Assembly: GCA_021818715.1 (NCBI GenBank)
Contig: JAKATN010000003.1
Location: 95,093 to 127,294 of the forward strand
DNA length: 32,202 bases
Direction of reading: 5' to 3'
Source: Thermoplasmata archaeon
GTDB lineage: Archaea; Thermoplasmatota; Thermoplasmata; Thermoplasmatales; Thermoplasmataceae
Part shown: piece after piece, positions 1-8,666 of the stretch
How the letters are laid out: each line of letters opens with the position of its first letter
Position numbering within the stretch: position 1 is the stretch's first letter
Notes under the pieces: model-generated
The model's database searches: none
What the model was told of the DNA's origin: nothing
What the model saw: the letters and a program-made list of their open reading frames with translations, nothing else
Translations under genes and position numbers: made by a program

Positions 1-2095
1 CAATGGAATGAACGTTGGATCCCATTGTCAATGCCTTCGAGCTGGCACGGATTTTTAGTACATACGTTTTGAGATAGTCGAATGGGCTGTCGTTCATCAA
101 GGCAGAGTATGAAAGCTTTGACAGGGAATTGAAGTGCGTGTTGATTGCATTCAGCAGCCATCTTGATTTCCTGTTCAGAAGCTTTCGTGCCTCTTCCACT
201 GCGCCAGAAAGGAAAAGCGTGTAGGCCCTGCTGTACTCCTCAAAACTGCGTGTGATCCCGGACTCTGAATTCGGGCAATTCACTGGCTGTGAAAACCTGT
301 TTGAATAAATGTCCGAGTCCTTCAGCCTGGGAACCACGAAAAGATGCTTTTCGGCCCTTGTAAATGCCACAAAGTCGATTCGGGCTGCCTCATCTTCAAT
401 CTCCTCCATGAAATCATATCCCAGACTCTTGAGAATGCCCTCTGCAACGGCTTCGTAGAACTTAAGCGTGTGCTTCTTGCGATCAGGGCTTGGCAGGTAT
501 ATCACGGTCTCAAATTCTAGCCCCTTTGCCCTGTGGACCGAGCTGACCGTTATCCTAGCCTGCTCTGCCTCGGCATCCTCGAAAGAGCTTATCCTCAGGT
601 ACTCTATGACAAGTGAGGGCGTGATCTCCTTGAGGGTGGATAGAGCCTCGATAAGGGCACTGTTTACGGATACCGCGGTGCGGAAATAGTCATGCCCGAA
701 AGCGACCGAGGCTGGAATTATGTATTCCTCCATTATAGATGGGAGGCTCTGCAGCTTCGCGCACTTTTTCCTCAGCGAGGCAAATCCGGGGAACGCCTGC
801 TCGAGGTCACTGAAGGTGACGCCATTCCTCCTTTTTTCAAGAAGTGTGCTTATGTCCCTCAGGTCACCTGGGAAGAAGGGGGAAACAAGGCATCTGGAGA
901 TTGAATCGCCGTCATTTGTAAGGAGTCCTGAAATGAAGTCGATGATTTCAGATCTGGCGTTCTCCGAATGCGATGAGAGCGAGGTGGAATACTTGACGCT
1001 GAGTTTGTCCAGTTGCCTGCATATCTTCCTCACGCTCTCGTTTTTCCTGGAAAGAATTGCAATCCTGTTTGAACTGCTGACTTCCGGAAACTGCAGTATA
1101 CCTCCTATTCCTTCGACCGGATCGTCGCTCTCAAGGTGGACAATCTTTACAGGTTCACCGGGAGGTGCATTCTCGTTCCTGAGTTCCCTCAATTCCTCTG
1201 AGTACTTGGTGTCATTGGCAGCGTTCCTCAGGTACTCTGAAGCATAGTTCAGGATCTCGTTGGTGCTTCTGTGATTTCTGGAAAGTATGAATTTTTGGGA
1301 CTCCCTGAATTTTCCGAAATTGGAGATGCTGCCTCCCTGAAAACTGAAAATGGACTGTTTTCTGTCACCCACCACGAAGAATTTCCCTGAGCATTCTATT
1401 GCTATTCTTGCCTCCAGGTTGTTCATGTCCTGGAGCTCATCGACCAGAACATAATTGAACCTGGGCTTCTCTGCAAGCTTAAGGAAACTGATCAGCAGAT
1501 CGGTATAGTCCCTCCTCCTTCCCTTTTCCTTCTCATATGCCCGGTATATGTCGACGAAGGTCTCAACAAAGGATTCCAGGTCTGCTCTATCCATGTTTAC
1601 GTTTTCAGGAAGGTTCTTCTTCACGGAAGCGAGATCTATGTCGGACGGTAGGATGCCGAAACTCTTCAGCTTCCTGATATGGTTCTCCAATCCCGGGACA
1701 ATTTCGGATATCAGGTACTCGTCCTCGTAATTAAGCGCCGCGTTGTCCTTGAGATACCTGAATATTGTCAGCCTCAGGAAATTTGAATCTATCAGTTCTG
1801 TATCCCCAAGGCTCTTCATGGCGAAAGAATGGAATGTGTGAACGTTCAGATCCGAGTGAACGAAGTCCACACCTGCCGCCCTGAGATTCCTTACTATTTC
1901 ATCCTCCATCCTGTCCCTGGCCCTGTTGGTAAACGTGATGCACAGTATGTTTTCCGGTTTGGTCCCAGCCTTTACAAGGTGGAGAAATTTCTGTGCAATG
2001 GTGAAAGTTTTGCCGGTGCCTGGATTGGCAAGCAGGAGCGTGTTTCCGTCATTCTGTATCGCATCCCTCTGTTCATCCGTCAGTGTCCTTTCCAT
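1..2095 (-). CDS. UvrD/Rep-type superfamily 1 DNA helicase with the start of a C-terminal RecB/Cas4-like nuclease domain (partial, runs off left edge)
   Basis: The minus strand is open from an ATG at 2095 to the window edge (698 codons seen), so the C-terminus is missing. Superfamily 1 helicase motifs appear in order: Walker A ANPGTGKT (residues 23-30), TFTNRA (54-59), Walker B VLVDELQD (216-223), motif III VGDRKQSIFSFQGG (242-255), motif V SVHRAKGLEFE (519-529) and motif VI VAFTRAEKHLF (576-586). The last 40 residues (about 660-698) read LSYSAL followed by ALTMGSNVHSI, which resembles the opening of PD-(D/E)XK nuclease domains of the RecB/Cas4 type (a G-x2-vH element), so a helicase-nuclease fusion is likely. 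The role would be ATP-driven DNA unwinding and end processing in repair. The start overlaps the 3' end of tgtA by 23 nt, which suggests translational coupling. The nuclease catalytic residues would lie outside the window, so that part is inference. Confidence 0.9.
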   Translation of the reverse strand, partial: MERTLTDEQRDAIQNDGNTLLLANPGTGKTFTIAQKFLHLVKAGTKPENILCITFTNRARDRMEDEIVRNLRAAGVDFVHSDLNVHTFHSFAMKSLGDTELIDSNFLRLTIFRYLKDNAALNYEDEYLISEIVPGLENHIRKLKSFGILPSDIDLASVKKNLPENVNMDRADLESFVETFVDIYRAYEKEKGRRRDYTDLLISFLKLAEKPRFNYVLVDELQDMNNLEARIAIECSGKFFVVGDRKQSIFSFQGGSISNFGKFRESQKFILSRNHRSTNEILNYASEYLRNAANDTKYSEELRELRNENAPPGEPVKIVHLESDDPVEGIGGILQFPEVSSSNRIAILSRKNESVRKICRQLDKLSVKYSTSLSSHSENARSEIIDFISGLLTNDGDSISRCLVSPFFPGDLRDISTLLEKRRNGVTFSDLEQAFPGFASLRKKCAKLQSLPSIMEEYIIPASVAFGHDYFRTAVSVNSALIEALSTLKEITPSLVIEYLRISSFEDAEAEQARITVSSVHRAKGLEFETVIYLPSPDRKKHTLKFYEAVAEGILKSLGYDFMEEIEDEAARIDFVAFTRAEKHLFVVPRLKDSDIYSNRFSQPVNCPNSESGITRSFEEYSRAYTLFLSGAVEEARKLLNRKSRWLLNAINTHFNSLSKLSYSALMNDSPFDYLKTYVLKIRASSKALTMGSNVHSI

Positions 2096-3941
2096 GATGA
2101 CCCTCCAAACCGCTGTGAACGTTTACTGCTATCCCGTTGTCAAACTGCCTCATCTCGAACCCTGGCAGCGCTGCCTTGCCAACGGCAACCAGTTTTCCAT
2201 TCCGGTCGTGTACCAGAGTGTCGTTCCCGGATATTATCCTTGGTGATGCTTTCACTACGAACTTGCAGAACACGTTGAATCCCTTTGCGTTGAACTCCGC
2301 ACTGTCGTCTGTCACCGTTACGCTCAGGTTCCTGGAGTATGGATCGATCAGCCTTGCCCCATCGATGGTGAGTGTGAGAAACCCGTCCATTGCCCTCAGG
2401 GTCGCAGTGATATTCCCTCCAAGAGAAACAGTCCTGATTCTTCCGGTCTTTTTCGATTTGCGTATCTCAGAACCATCTGGAAAGAGGATATGCCCTATTC
2501 CAGGCCCGTACTGGTAATCGGCAACAGCCCTCACCTTTTCCAGATCAAAATTGCGTTCCTTTTCGTCTTCCCTTATAGATCCGAACTGCAGGGATCTGCA
2601 CCTGTGCATCCCGAATAGCCTGGACGATATCGACTGCTGTACCGGGAAAGTCTCCTCAAGTTCTATGGGCACGTGGATTCCATTCCACGGGACAAGCATT
2701 GTTGTTCTTTTCGATTCATACGCCCCTCTTATTTCAATGGCAGATTTCTTCTTCAGCTGGGAATCGGATACGCATACCACGGGATACTTCCTCGCCACAT
2801 AGGAGCTGGTAAATTTCTTCAGCCTCCTTACGTATGGGCCAAGCATTGAAACCTGATCCGGAAAAAACATAGCCCCTTTCTTTGAAATCTCCTGGAATTT
2901 CTCGATTTTCCAAGCCTGCCTGGAAAGCGTCCGGAATGCGTCCCTCAGGTATGGATGCGCCTGGCTGCGCCATTCGACATATTGCCAAAGGTTACCTTCC
3001 CTTATCCTCTCCCTTGTCTCACTGATCTCATTGGAGATCGCGACCAGGTTATGCAGGGAAAGCCAGTAGGTCTTTTCGGCCTCGCCCATACCCCTCAATT
3101 CGTCCGCCGTGAACTTATCGCACAATGGGCTCCAGGGCGGAAACTCAAATATCCGGTCCAGGTCACGTGTTCCGTCGGGATATAGCAGCCTTCCCCCGCG
3201 TGCATACTTCACGTAGGAGGAGGAATCGAAGAGATCCACTCCAAGAAGCACTGCCATCGGGATGAACATGGGATGGCCGCCGCCGAAAAGATGGATCGGA
3301 AGGCTCATTGAGGCGTTGATCTTGGATGCAAGAATGACATTGACGAGGTCGGAATACCTATAATTTTCCAGCAGTGGGACTACTCCGCCGATGGGAAGAT
3401 AATCCGATACTCTGGACATCATGCTGGAGGATCTCTTCCTCAGATCAGGGTATATCCCGCCCTGGATTGTTCCTGCCAGCAGTGTTTCCTCGTGCACCGT
3501 GGAATTCTTTGCCCTTTCATAGGTTTCGTTCACAGCTGAACTGACAGTCTCATAGCTGTCGTCTGGGTTGGTGAAAATATCCCTTATGGTGACGATGTCG
3601 CTGCCTATGCTTTCCTGGAATCGCACCATCTCTTCATTGCCAAATTCAACTCCGCCATACACATATTCCTGGAAGGTGCCGGAATCCGTCATTATCGGAC
3701 CGCTAAAGTTCAGTAGGGAGTGTATCCCTTTTTCCTGCGCAACCGTCCTGAGTTTTTCAGTTCTCCTGATGATGTAGCTGTTTGTTATGATCGCACTGAA
3801 TCCGATCTTCTCGATTTCCTTCAGGGGGACGGTGATGATGTTCGGGTTTATCACCGGCATTACCGCCGGAGTGTTTATGATCCCATGCCTTGTCTTTACC
3901 CTCGCTATTCTTGCAAGGCCATCCCTGTGGAGGACTTCCAT
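2073..3941 (-). CDS. tgtA: Archaeosine tRNA-ribosyltransferase (TgtA) with C-terminal PUA domain
   Basis: At 622 aa, this matches the archaeal tRNA-guanine transglycosylase family, which swaps guanine-15 in the tRNA D-loop for preQ0 on the way to archaeosine. The TGT barrel fills the first third: TDSGTFQ gives the expected acid/base aspartate D86, and GVDLFDS gives the expected nucleophile D239. The C-terminal 80 residues (about 540-612) match a PUA RNA-binding domain (KGFNVFCKFV, GKLVAVGKA). The zinc site is odd: where archaeal TGTs usually have a CxCx2C cluster plus a histidine, this protein reads PPWSPLC (268-274), leaving only C274 and H297. The gene starts 10 nt after the ABCE1 stop and its end overlaps the downstream helicase. 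Family assignment is firm; the consequence of the altered zinc site is unknown. Confidence 0.95.
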   Translation of the reverse strand: MEVLHRDGLARIARVKTRHGIINTPAVMPVINPNIITVPLKEIEKIGFSAIITNSYIIRRTEKLRTVAQEKGIHSLLNFSGPIMTDSGTFQEYVYGGVEFGNEEMVRFQESIGSDIVTIRDIFTNPDDSYETVSSAVNETYERAKNSTVHEETLLAGTIQGGIYPDLRKRSSSMMSRVSDYLPIGGVVPLLENYRYSDLVNVILASKINASMSLPIHLFGGGHPMFIPMAVLLGVDLFDSSSYVKYARGGRLLYPDGTRDLDRIFEFPPWSPLCDKFTADELRGMGEAEKTYWLSLHNLVAISNEISETRERIREGNLWQYVEWRSQAHPYLRDAFRTLSRQAWKIEKFQEISKKGAMFFPDQVSMLGPYVRRLKKFTSSYVARKYPVVCVSDSQLKKKSAIEIRGAYESKRTTMLVPWNGIHVPIELEETFPVQQSISSRLFGMHRCRSLQFGSIREDEKERNFDLEKVRAVADYQYGPGIGHILFPDGSEIRKSKKTGRIRTVSLGGNITATLRAMDGFLTLTIDGARLIDPYSRNLSVTVTDDSAEFNAKGFNVFCKFVVKASPRIISGNDTLVHDRNGKLVAVGKAALPGFEMRQFDNGIAVNVHSGLEGHHGKDTDG

Positions 3942-3951
3942 AGTCCTCGTA

Positions 3952-5736
3952 TCATTGCTGATGTAGATAATAGTATTCTCCGCTTTCTCTCTGCTGCTTG
4001 TCCAGGCTGCTCCCGGGCTTGTTGATTCTGGGCCGGCCGCTCTGCCCGTCCCTTCTGAACGTTATTCCCACGCTTGAAAGGAAGTTGTTCATCCCGTCCC
4101 TCATGTTCATTGGGCCTGTTGAATGCCCGCTTGAAGCAGGAACACCTGAAAAAATCATCAGTTCGTCTGCAATCAGGTCTATGAAGTAAAGGTCATGATC
4201 AATAACCATGGCGCTCTTCCTGTTGTTCTCCATCACCCGCCTGATGACCTTCGCAGCGGTCATCCTGTATGAACTGTCAAGATGCGCAGACGGCTCGTCA
4301 AGCAGATATAAATCGGCTTCCATTGCAAGAGTTAACGCGATGGAAAGCCTCTGGAGTTCGCCTCCGCTCAGGTCGCTCACGGTGGTCGAAAGCAGTTCGT
4401 TTATGTCGAGCGGCCTGAAGATTTCTGCCCTGTTGAACGTCTCGTCATAGCGAATTTTCAGTGCCGATTTCAGCAGATCTTCGGAAGTTCCTGAATAATC
4501 AGAATATATGTACTGAGGCTTGTACGCGATCTTGAGGCTGCTGGAGAAACTTCCGGAGTCGGGTTCAAGTTCACCTGCCATGAGTTTAGCAAAAGTTGTC
4601 TTGCCTGTTCCGTTCCTGCCAAGGCAGCCCACCACCTCACCGCTCTTCAGCTTGCCTTCAGATGATGTCAGGGTGAACTCGCCCAGTGTCTTTGAGATGT
4701 CCTTCCATTCGAGTATGATCTGCCCGGCAGCAGTTCTCCTCCATGACCTGTTGGTGAACTGTATCGGGTATTCCCTGATCCTTACGTTCTCCTCCCTCAG
4801 GAACCCTTCCAGGAAAGAGTTTATGGCTCTTGATGAGGTCCTCGGTGATGCGATTATTCCATATGCTCCTGGCTCACCATAAACCGGGTAGACTGTGTCA
4901 GCCAGCCAGTCAAGTATGGCAAGGTCATGCTCCACTATCATGATGCTCTTTTTTCTGGCGATCTCCTGTATGAGCAGCGAGATGCCCACCCTCTCCCCGA
5001 TATCGAGATATGAGGACATTTCGTCTATCAGGATGGTGTCAGCGTCCCTAAGCAGAGTCGCTGCGATTGCGACCTTCTGCAGCTCCCCGCCGGAGCATTC
5101 CCTGATGTCCCTGGTCATTATGCCTGCAATCCCCAGCCTTTCAGAGACCAAGTCCAGGTTTGAGGTTTCATCTCCCGCCTTAAGGATCTCGGAAACCTTT
5201 CCGCTCTTAACGCGAGGTATCTTGTCCACATACTGATTCTTCAGCACCACCCTTGTCTTGCCGGAGTATAAATCCCTGAAATAGTCTCCAATTACGGTGC
5301 CGGAAAAATGTTCTATCACTGCATCCATTTCGCCTTTCTTTTCATAATCCCCCAGGTTCGGCACCGTCACCCCTGAAAGGATGTTCAGCGCGGTTGTCTT
5401 TCCGAGGCCGTTCTTGCCAAGTATCGCGGTCACCTTTCCCTTCTCAAGCGCAGGTATGGAGTAAAGCCTGAATGCGTTAACGCCAAACCTGTGGATGCTT
5501 TCTCCCGGTTCCTCTGGAAGGCTAACGATCTTTATTGCCCCAAAGGGACAGCGCTTTACGCAAATCCCGCACCCAATGCACAGGGGTTCGTTTATAACCG
5601 GTTGATCCTGATAATCAACGAATTCGATTGTGGGTGTGCCGCTTCTCACTGGCGGGCAATAATACTGACACTCATGGTTGCACTTCTTCGGGTGGCATTT
5701 CTCCCTGTCCAGGATCGCTACATGCAGATGGATCAC
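3952..5736 (-). CDS. ABCE1/Rli1 ribosome-recycling ATPase with two N-terminal [4Fe-4S] clusters
   Basis: ABCE1 splits ribosomes after termination using paired ATPase heads and an iron-sulfur domain. Numbering from an upstream TTG at 5754, cysteines C20, C25, C29, C33 and C59, C62, C65, C69 give the two cluster sites. Head 1 has GKNGLGKT (113-120), signature CSGGELQ (220-226), Walker B ending in DEMSSYLD and switch EHD (275-277). Head 2 has GRNGTGKT (379-386), LSGGELQ (462-468), LLDEPSAHLD and IDHD. A basic and tyrosine-rich tail of about 30 residues follows the usual end. I prefer the GTG at 5736 as start, because the family normally begins only a few residues before the first cysteine stretch and this GTG overlaps the upstream stop as GTGA, typical of coupling; the TTG at 5754 is the alternative. 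The gene lies in one unit with the small upstream protein and tgtA. Confidence 0.95.
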   Translation of the reverse strand: MIHLHVAILDREKCHPKKCNHECQYYCPPVRSGTPTIEFVDYQDQPVINEPLCIGCGICVKRCPFGAIKIVSLPEEPGESIHRFGVNAFRLYSIPALEKGKVTAILGKNGLGKTTALNILSGVTVPNLGDYEKKGEMDAVIEHFSGTVIGDYFRDLYSGKTRVVLKNQYVDKIPRVKSGKVSEILKAGDETSNLDLVSERLGIAGIMTRDIRECSGGELQKVAIAATLLRDADTILIDEMSSYLDIGERVGISLLIQEIARKKSIMIVEHDLAILDWLADTVYPVYGEPGAYGIIASPRTSSRAINSFLEGFLREENVRIREYPIQFTNRSWRRTAAGQIILEWKDISKTLGEFTLTSSEGKLKSGEVVGCLGRNGTGKTTFAKLMAGELEPDSGSFSSSLKIAYKPQYIYSDYSGTSEDLLKSALKIRYDETFNRAEIFRPLDINELLSTTVSDLSGGELQRLSIALTLAMEADLYLLDEPSAHLDSSYRMTAAKVIRRVMENNRKSAMVIDHDLYFIDLIADELMIFSGVPASSGHSTGPMNMRDGMNNFLSSVGITFRRDGQSGRPRINKPGSSLDKQQRESGEYYYLHQQ

Positions 5737-6167
5737 CGGGTTGGCGTCTTCCAATCCTCTTCGGGAATGGTGTTGTAGAAATCAAAGACGTTCTCCTCGA
5801 CGACAGGCGCCCTTTCGGATGGCAGCGTGGCGAGTTCCTCAATCCTGTCGGTGTTCAGGAGCCAGTAATGTATTCTCCATTCCCGGCCGTCAAAAAGCGT
5901 TGTTTCCTCCCTCTCGGTCTGAAGCACCCCGATATCCTCCATGGTGTAAAATGCGTCTCTGTCTTCCGGCTCCAGCATATTGTCGATAACCCTGTCGCTG
6001 TAACCGAAGAAGTTTATAAGGTGTTCTGCGGCATGCAGGGACTCCTCCCTGCTCATCCTTCTATTTTGCAGGCTTAGTCCCATACTGATGGCTGCAGATA
6101 GCTTGTCGAGGTCCGTGTAGTGCTTCCCCCTGTGGATGGGGGCACCGTTTCCGCGAGTATTAGGCAT
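5733..6167 (-). CDS. Conserved hypothetical protein (DUF6015-like)
   Basis: A 144-aa acidic soluble protein with no membrane segment or signal peptide. It is rich in Glu/Asp, with an N-terminal helical part (SREESLHAAEHLINFFGYS) and a C-terminal part with REWRIHYW. I recall similar proteins in Thermoplasmatales (possibly DUF6015), but this is from memory and no function is known. Its position as first gene of the unit leading into ABCE1, with a 4-nt GTGA overlap, hints at a role in translation or ribosome recycling; that is inference from context only. The ATG at 6167 is the first good start after the divergent promoter region. Confidence 0.75.
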   Translation of the reverse strand: MPNTRGNGAPIHRGKHYTDLDKLSAAISMGLSLQNRRMSREESLHAAEHLINFFGYSDRVIDNMLEPEDRDAFYTMEDIGVLQTEREETTLFDGREWRIHYWLLNTDRIEELATLPSERAPVVEENVFDFYNTIPEEDWKTPTR

Positions 6168-6223
6168 CGTATCACTTTTGTCTCAAAGAGCGCGAATTCA
6201 ATAATCGTACCACCGTTAATAAG

Positions 6224-6238
6224 CCTTTTTAAATAAGG
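6224..6238. promoter_or_regulatory. Candidate divergent TATA box
   Basis: A near-palindromic A/T core (CTTTTTAAATAAG) lies between the ABCE1-group genes on the minus strand (start about 60 nt away) and dihydropteroate synthase on the plus strand (start about 75 nt away). It reads as a TATA element in both directions and is the only strong A/T box in the gap. Either transcript would carry a short leader. Confidence 0.4.
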
Positions 6239-6309
6239 GGGTGAAGAAAACGCAATCACCGGGACGAAATACGAAGAAGTCAAATTAAGCATGAAACCCC
6301 TTACAGGAT

Positions 6310-7332
6310 ATGGTCGACAGGTTCGTCTATCCGTTTCAGGAACAGGGATCAGCCTCCGGCGTGAGAAAGTTTCATGTTTTTACGAAAAAGGATGGCTCTC
6401 CCGGGTTGAACCTCAACGGGGTCAGATTTTCGGAGATGACAGCTGAGCTGACCCCCGATTCCCTTAATGAAATTATTTCAAGTGATGGTTTTGAAAGGGA
6501 TTACGTGGAGAAGTTTGCAGGCATGGCGTTACCCAAATCTCCTGACGCGGGAAGGCCGAAACTGATGGGGATACTGAACGCAACGCCGGATTCCTTCTAT
6601 CCTGGATCCAGAATTATGGCCGACGAAAAGCTCTTGGAAAAGATGATCCAAAGCGCACCTGACATAATTGACGTTGGTGGGGAAAGCACGAGGCCGGGAT
6701 CACCTGCAATCTCCGTGGAAGAGGAGCTTTCCAGGGTTTCTGATGCTGTTAAGTACATCACGTCCGTATGCGACATCCCTGTTTCCATCGATACCAGGCA
6801 CCCGGAGACGGCCCGTAAAATGGCTGATCTTGGAGTCTCCTACATAAACGATATCAGCGGCTTTGCAAACGGTGAAATGAGGAAAATTGCAGCTGAATAT
6901 GATACAAATTGCGTCATTATGCATATGAAGAGCACTCCAGCTGATATGAACCTGCACGTCCAGTATGACAACGTAATTGCTGAAATAGTGTTGTTTTTCT
7001 ATGACAGGCTCCTTGAAATGCAGGAATCCGGAATAAGGGCAGACAGGGTGATCCTTGATCCCGGGATCGGATTTGCAAAGAACATCAACGGAAACCTGAA
7101 AATACTCAGGGAGATCACATCCTTGCACATTGGATTCCCGCTACTGGTTGGCACTTCCAGGAAGAGCTGGATAGGGGGCATAACTGGTTTGCCGGTGGAA
7201 GATAGGCTTCCAGGCACCATTGCCTCCAGCATATACCTGCAGTCGAAGGGCGTCGAATTTCTGAGGGTGCATGACGTCAGCGAAAACCGATCTGCACTTG
7301 AGGTGTATGCGCAGTTACTGAGTCCTATTTGA
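6310..7332 (+). CDS. folP: Dihydropteroate synthase (FolP) with an N-terminal extension
   Basis: Dihydropteroate synthase joins a pterin pyrophosphate to an aminobenzoate-type partner in folate or pterin cofactor synthesis. The pterin-binding barrel occupies residues about 83-340: MGILNATPDSF (86-96), DVGGESTRPGS (121-131), SIDTRHPETA (159-168), NDISG (180-184), DPGIGFAK (250-257), SRKSWIG (283-289) and RVHDV (319-323) all match the family's conserved loops. The protein is 340 aa against roughly 270-280 for bacterial enzymes; the excess is an 80-residue N-terminal region with no motif I recognise. No other folate genes are nearby. The 3' end overlaps the convergent acyl-CoA dehydrogenase by 8 nt. 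The conserved loops look intact, so an active enzyme is likely, though the acceptor substrate in this organism is unknown. Confidence 0.92.
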   Translation: MVDRFVYPFQEQGSASGVRKFHVFTKKDGSPGLNLNGVRFSEMTAELTPDSLNEIISSDGFERDYVEKFAGMALPKSPDAGRPKLMGILNATPDSFYPGSRIMADEKLLEKMIQSAPDIIDVGGESTRPGSPAISVEEELSRVSDAVKYITSVCDIPVSIDTRHPETARKMADLGVSYINDISGFANGEMRKIAAEYDTNCVIMHMKSTPADMNLHVQYDNVIAEIVLFFYDRLLEMQESGIRADRVILDPGIGFAKNINGNLKILREITSLHIGFPLLVGTSRKSWIGGITGLPVEDRLPGTIASSIYLQSKGVEFLRVHDVSENRSALEVYAQLLSPI

Positions 7333-8515
7333 TATACTCCTTTCCGAGAGTTTCCCTGGCAATTATCATCTTCATGATTTCTCTTGATCCTTCCGCAAGC
7401 ATGAAGGATCTTATGCCTCGCAGAGCCCATTCTTCCGGACAATCCTTCGAATATCCGTACGCGCCCTGCCACTGGAGGGCGTCGTTGATCGCGTCAAATG
7501 CCCATGTAGTGGCTGTGTACTTGGCAATCGCGATCTGCTTGCTGACTTCGAACCTTGAATATTTCAGCCCCTTCTGCTCAAGATCGTACATCCACAGTGC
7601 CTTGAGAGACACGTTCCTCGCAGATTCAATCTTCGCGACATCGTTCGCGAGATCAAACTGCAGCCCCTGATACCTGGCAATCTCCTTCCCGAATGCTTTC
7701 CTGGCTTTCATGTATTCCACGCCATTTTCAATGGATTTGTTCGCAGCGCCGCAAGAAATCATTGCAATCAGGCCGCGTGCAAATTCAAACCCTTCATGCA
7801 CTATCTTGAACCCCTTGTTCAACTCGCCAAGCAGGTTTTCACTTCCCACCTCAAGGCCGGAAAATTTGAAGCTTCCCCAGGAAGAGCCTTCCCTTCCCAT
7901 CTCCTCAATGGGCGTTATCTCCATTTTTTCCTTCACATATGGCATGAAGAAGAGTGAGATGCCGTTGGTACCCTTTGCAGAATCCGTTTTCAATACGGTT
8001 ACGTATCCGCCTCCTGCTTCCGCGATATCGCGAACCAGGCTGATGAATGACTTTTCTCCGCTAAGTATAAATCCATTCTTTCCGCGCTCTGCCTTCGAAG
8101 TCATTGATCCCAGATCCGATCCGTAGTTGGGCTCCGTGGAGGCTATGCCCACGAAGTTCTTCCCTTTCGCCACCTTCGGCAGCAGATCTTCCTTGAGTTC
8201 TGCCGTACCATACTTGCTGATAAGGTATGTCCAGGCGTTGTTGACAAGAAAGAGCACGGGGATGGAGGCCGTAGGGTCTGCCCGCCCTATTTCCTCGGCG
8301 ACTATCCCGGTAGTGAAAGCGTCAGCTCCCATTCCACCATATTCCTCCGGAACGGTCATTCCGAGGATGCCCAGGTTAGCCATCTTCCTCTTTATTTCAT
8401 CGGGGATACGCCGCTTCGCGATCATATCCCTGATCCTTGGAGCGATCTCGGTTTCCCCAAATTTCCTGACAGTCTCCTTCAGCAGTTCCTGTTCCTGCGT
8501 GAGATTGAAATCCAT
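7325..8515 (-). CDS. Acyl-CoA dehydrogenase (FAD-dependent)
   Basis: This flavoenzyme family oxidises acyl-CoA to enoyl-CoA in beta-oxidation or branched-chain amino acid breakdown, passing electrons to an electron-transfer flavoprotein. Family features are the N-terminal helical domain with PEEYGGMGAD, the substrate/FAD strand IASTEPNYGSDL, the FAD-binding RKAFGKEIARYQ, and near the C-terminus LAEGSREIMK, whose Glu sits at the usual catalytic-base position (E375 from the chosen start). The length of 396 aa is typical. I chose ATG 8515 over GTG 8530 because the protein then begins MDFNLTQEQ, as relatives do, and a TATA-like TATTTTA lies about 25-30 nt upstream. It is a single gene, convergent with folP. 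Chain-length preference cannot be read from the sequence. Confidence 0.93.
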   Translation of the reverse strand: MDFNLTQEQELLKETVRKFGETEIAPRIRDMIAKRRIPDEIKRKMANLGILGMTVPEEYGGMGADAFTTGIVAEEIGRADPTASIPVLFLVNNAWTYLISKYGTAELKEDLLPKVAKGKNFVGIASTEPNYGSDLGSMTSKAERGKNGFILSGEKSFISLVRDIAEAGGGYVTVLKTDSAKGTNGISLFFMPYVKEKMEITPIEEMGREGSSWGSFKFSGLEVGSENLLGELNKGFKIVHEGFEFARGLIAMISCGAANKSIENGVEYMKARKAFGKEIARYQGLQFDLANDVAKIESARNVSLKALWMYDLEQKGLKYSRFEVSKQIAIAKYTATTWAFDAINDALQWQGAYGYSKDCPEEWALRGIRSFMLAEGSREIMKMIIARETLGKEYIK

Positions 8516-8666
8516 GAAACTGGATTGCACGGACCGTAAAATACTGTTCAGTCCGTCTGGATGGATGATTTAACCTGGTACGGCCGGATCTGTAATTTGG
8601 GTGTGATCCATATCAAATGGAGTAACCCGTCCCGCTGCCTGGATATCCGCTGTTCAAACAGGCTGC

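Noticed and set aside
720-1247. A 175-codon plus-strand open frame and smaller ones across 1-2100
   Set aside because: They lie opposite the helicase, whose minus-strand translation shows all expected motifs; the plus-strand frames match nothing and are shadows.
6074-6292. A 72-codon minus-strand open frame crossing the promoter gap
   Set aside because: It overlaps the TATA region and the start of the small conserved gene in another frame and has no family likeness.
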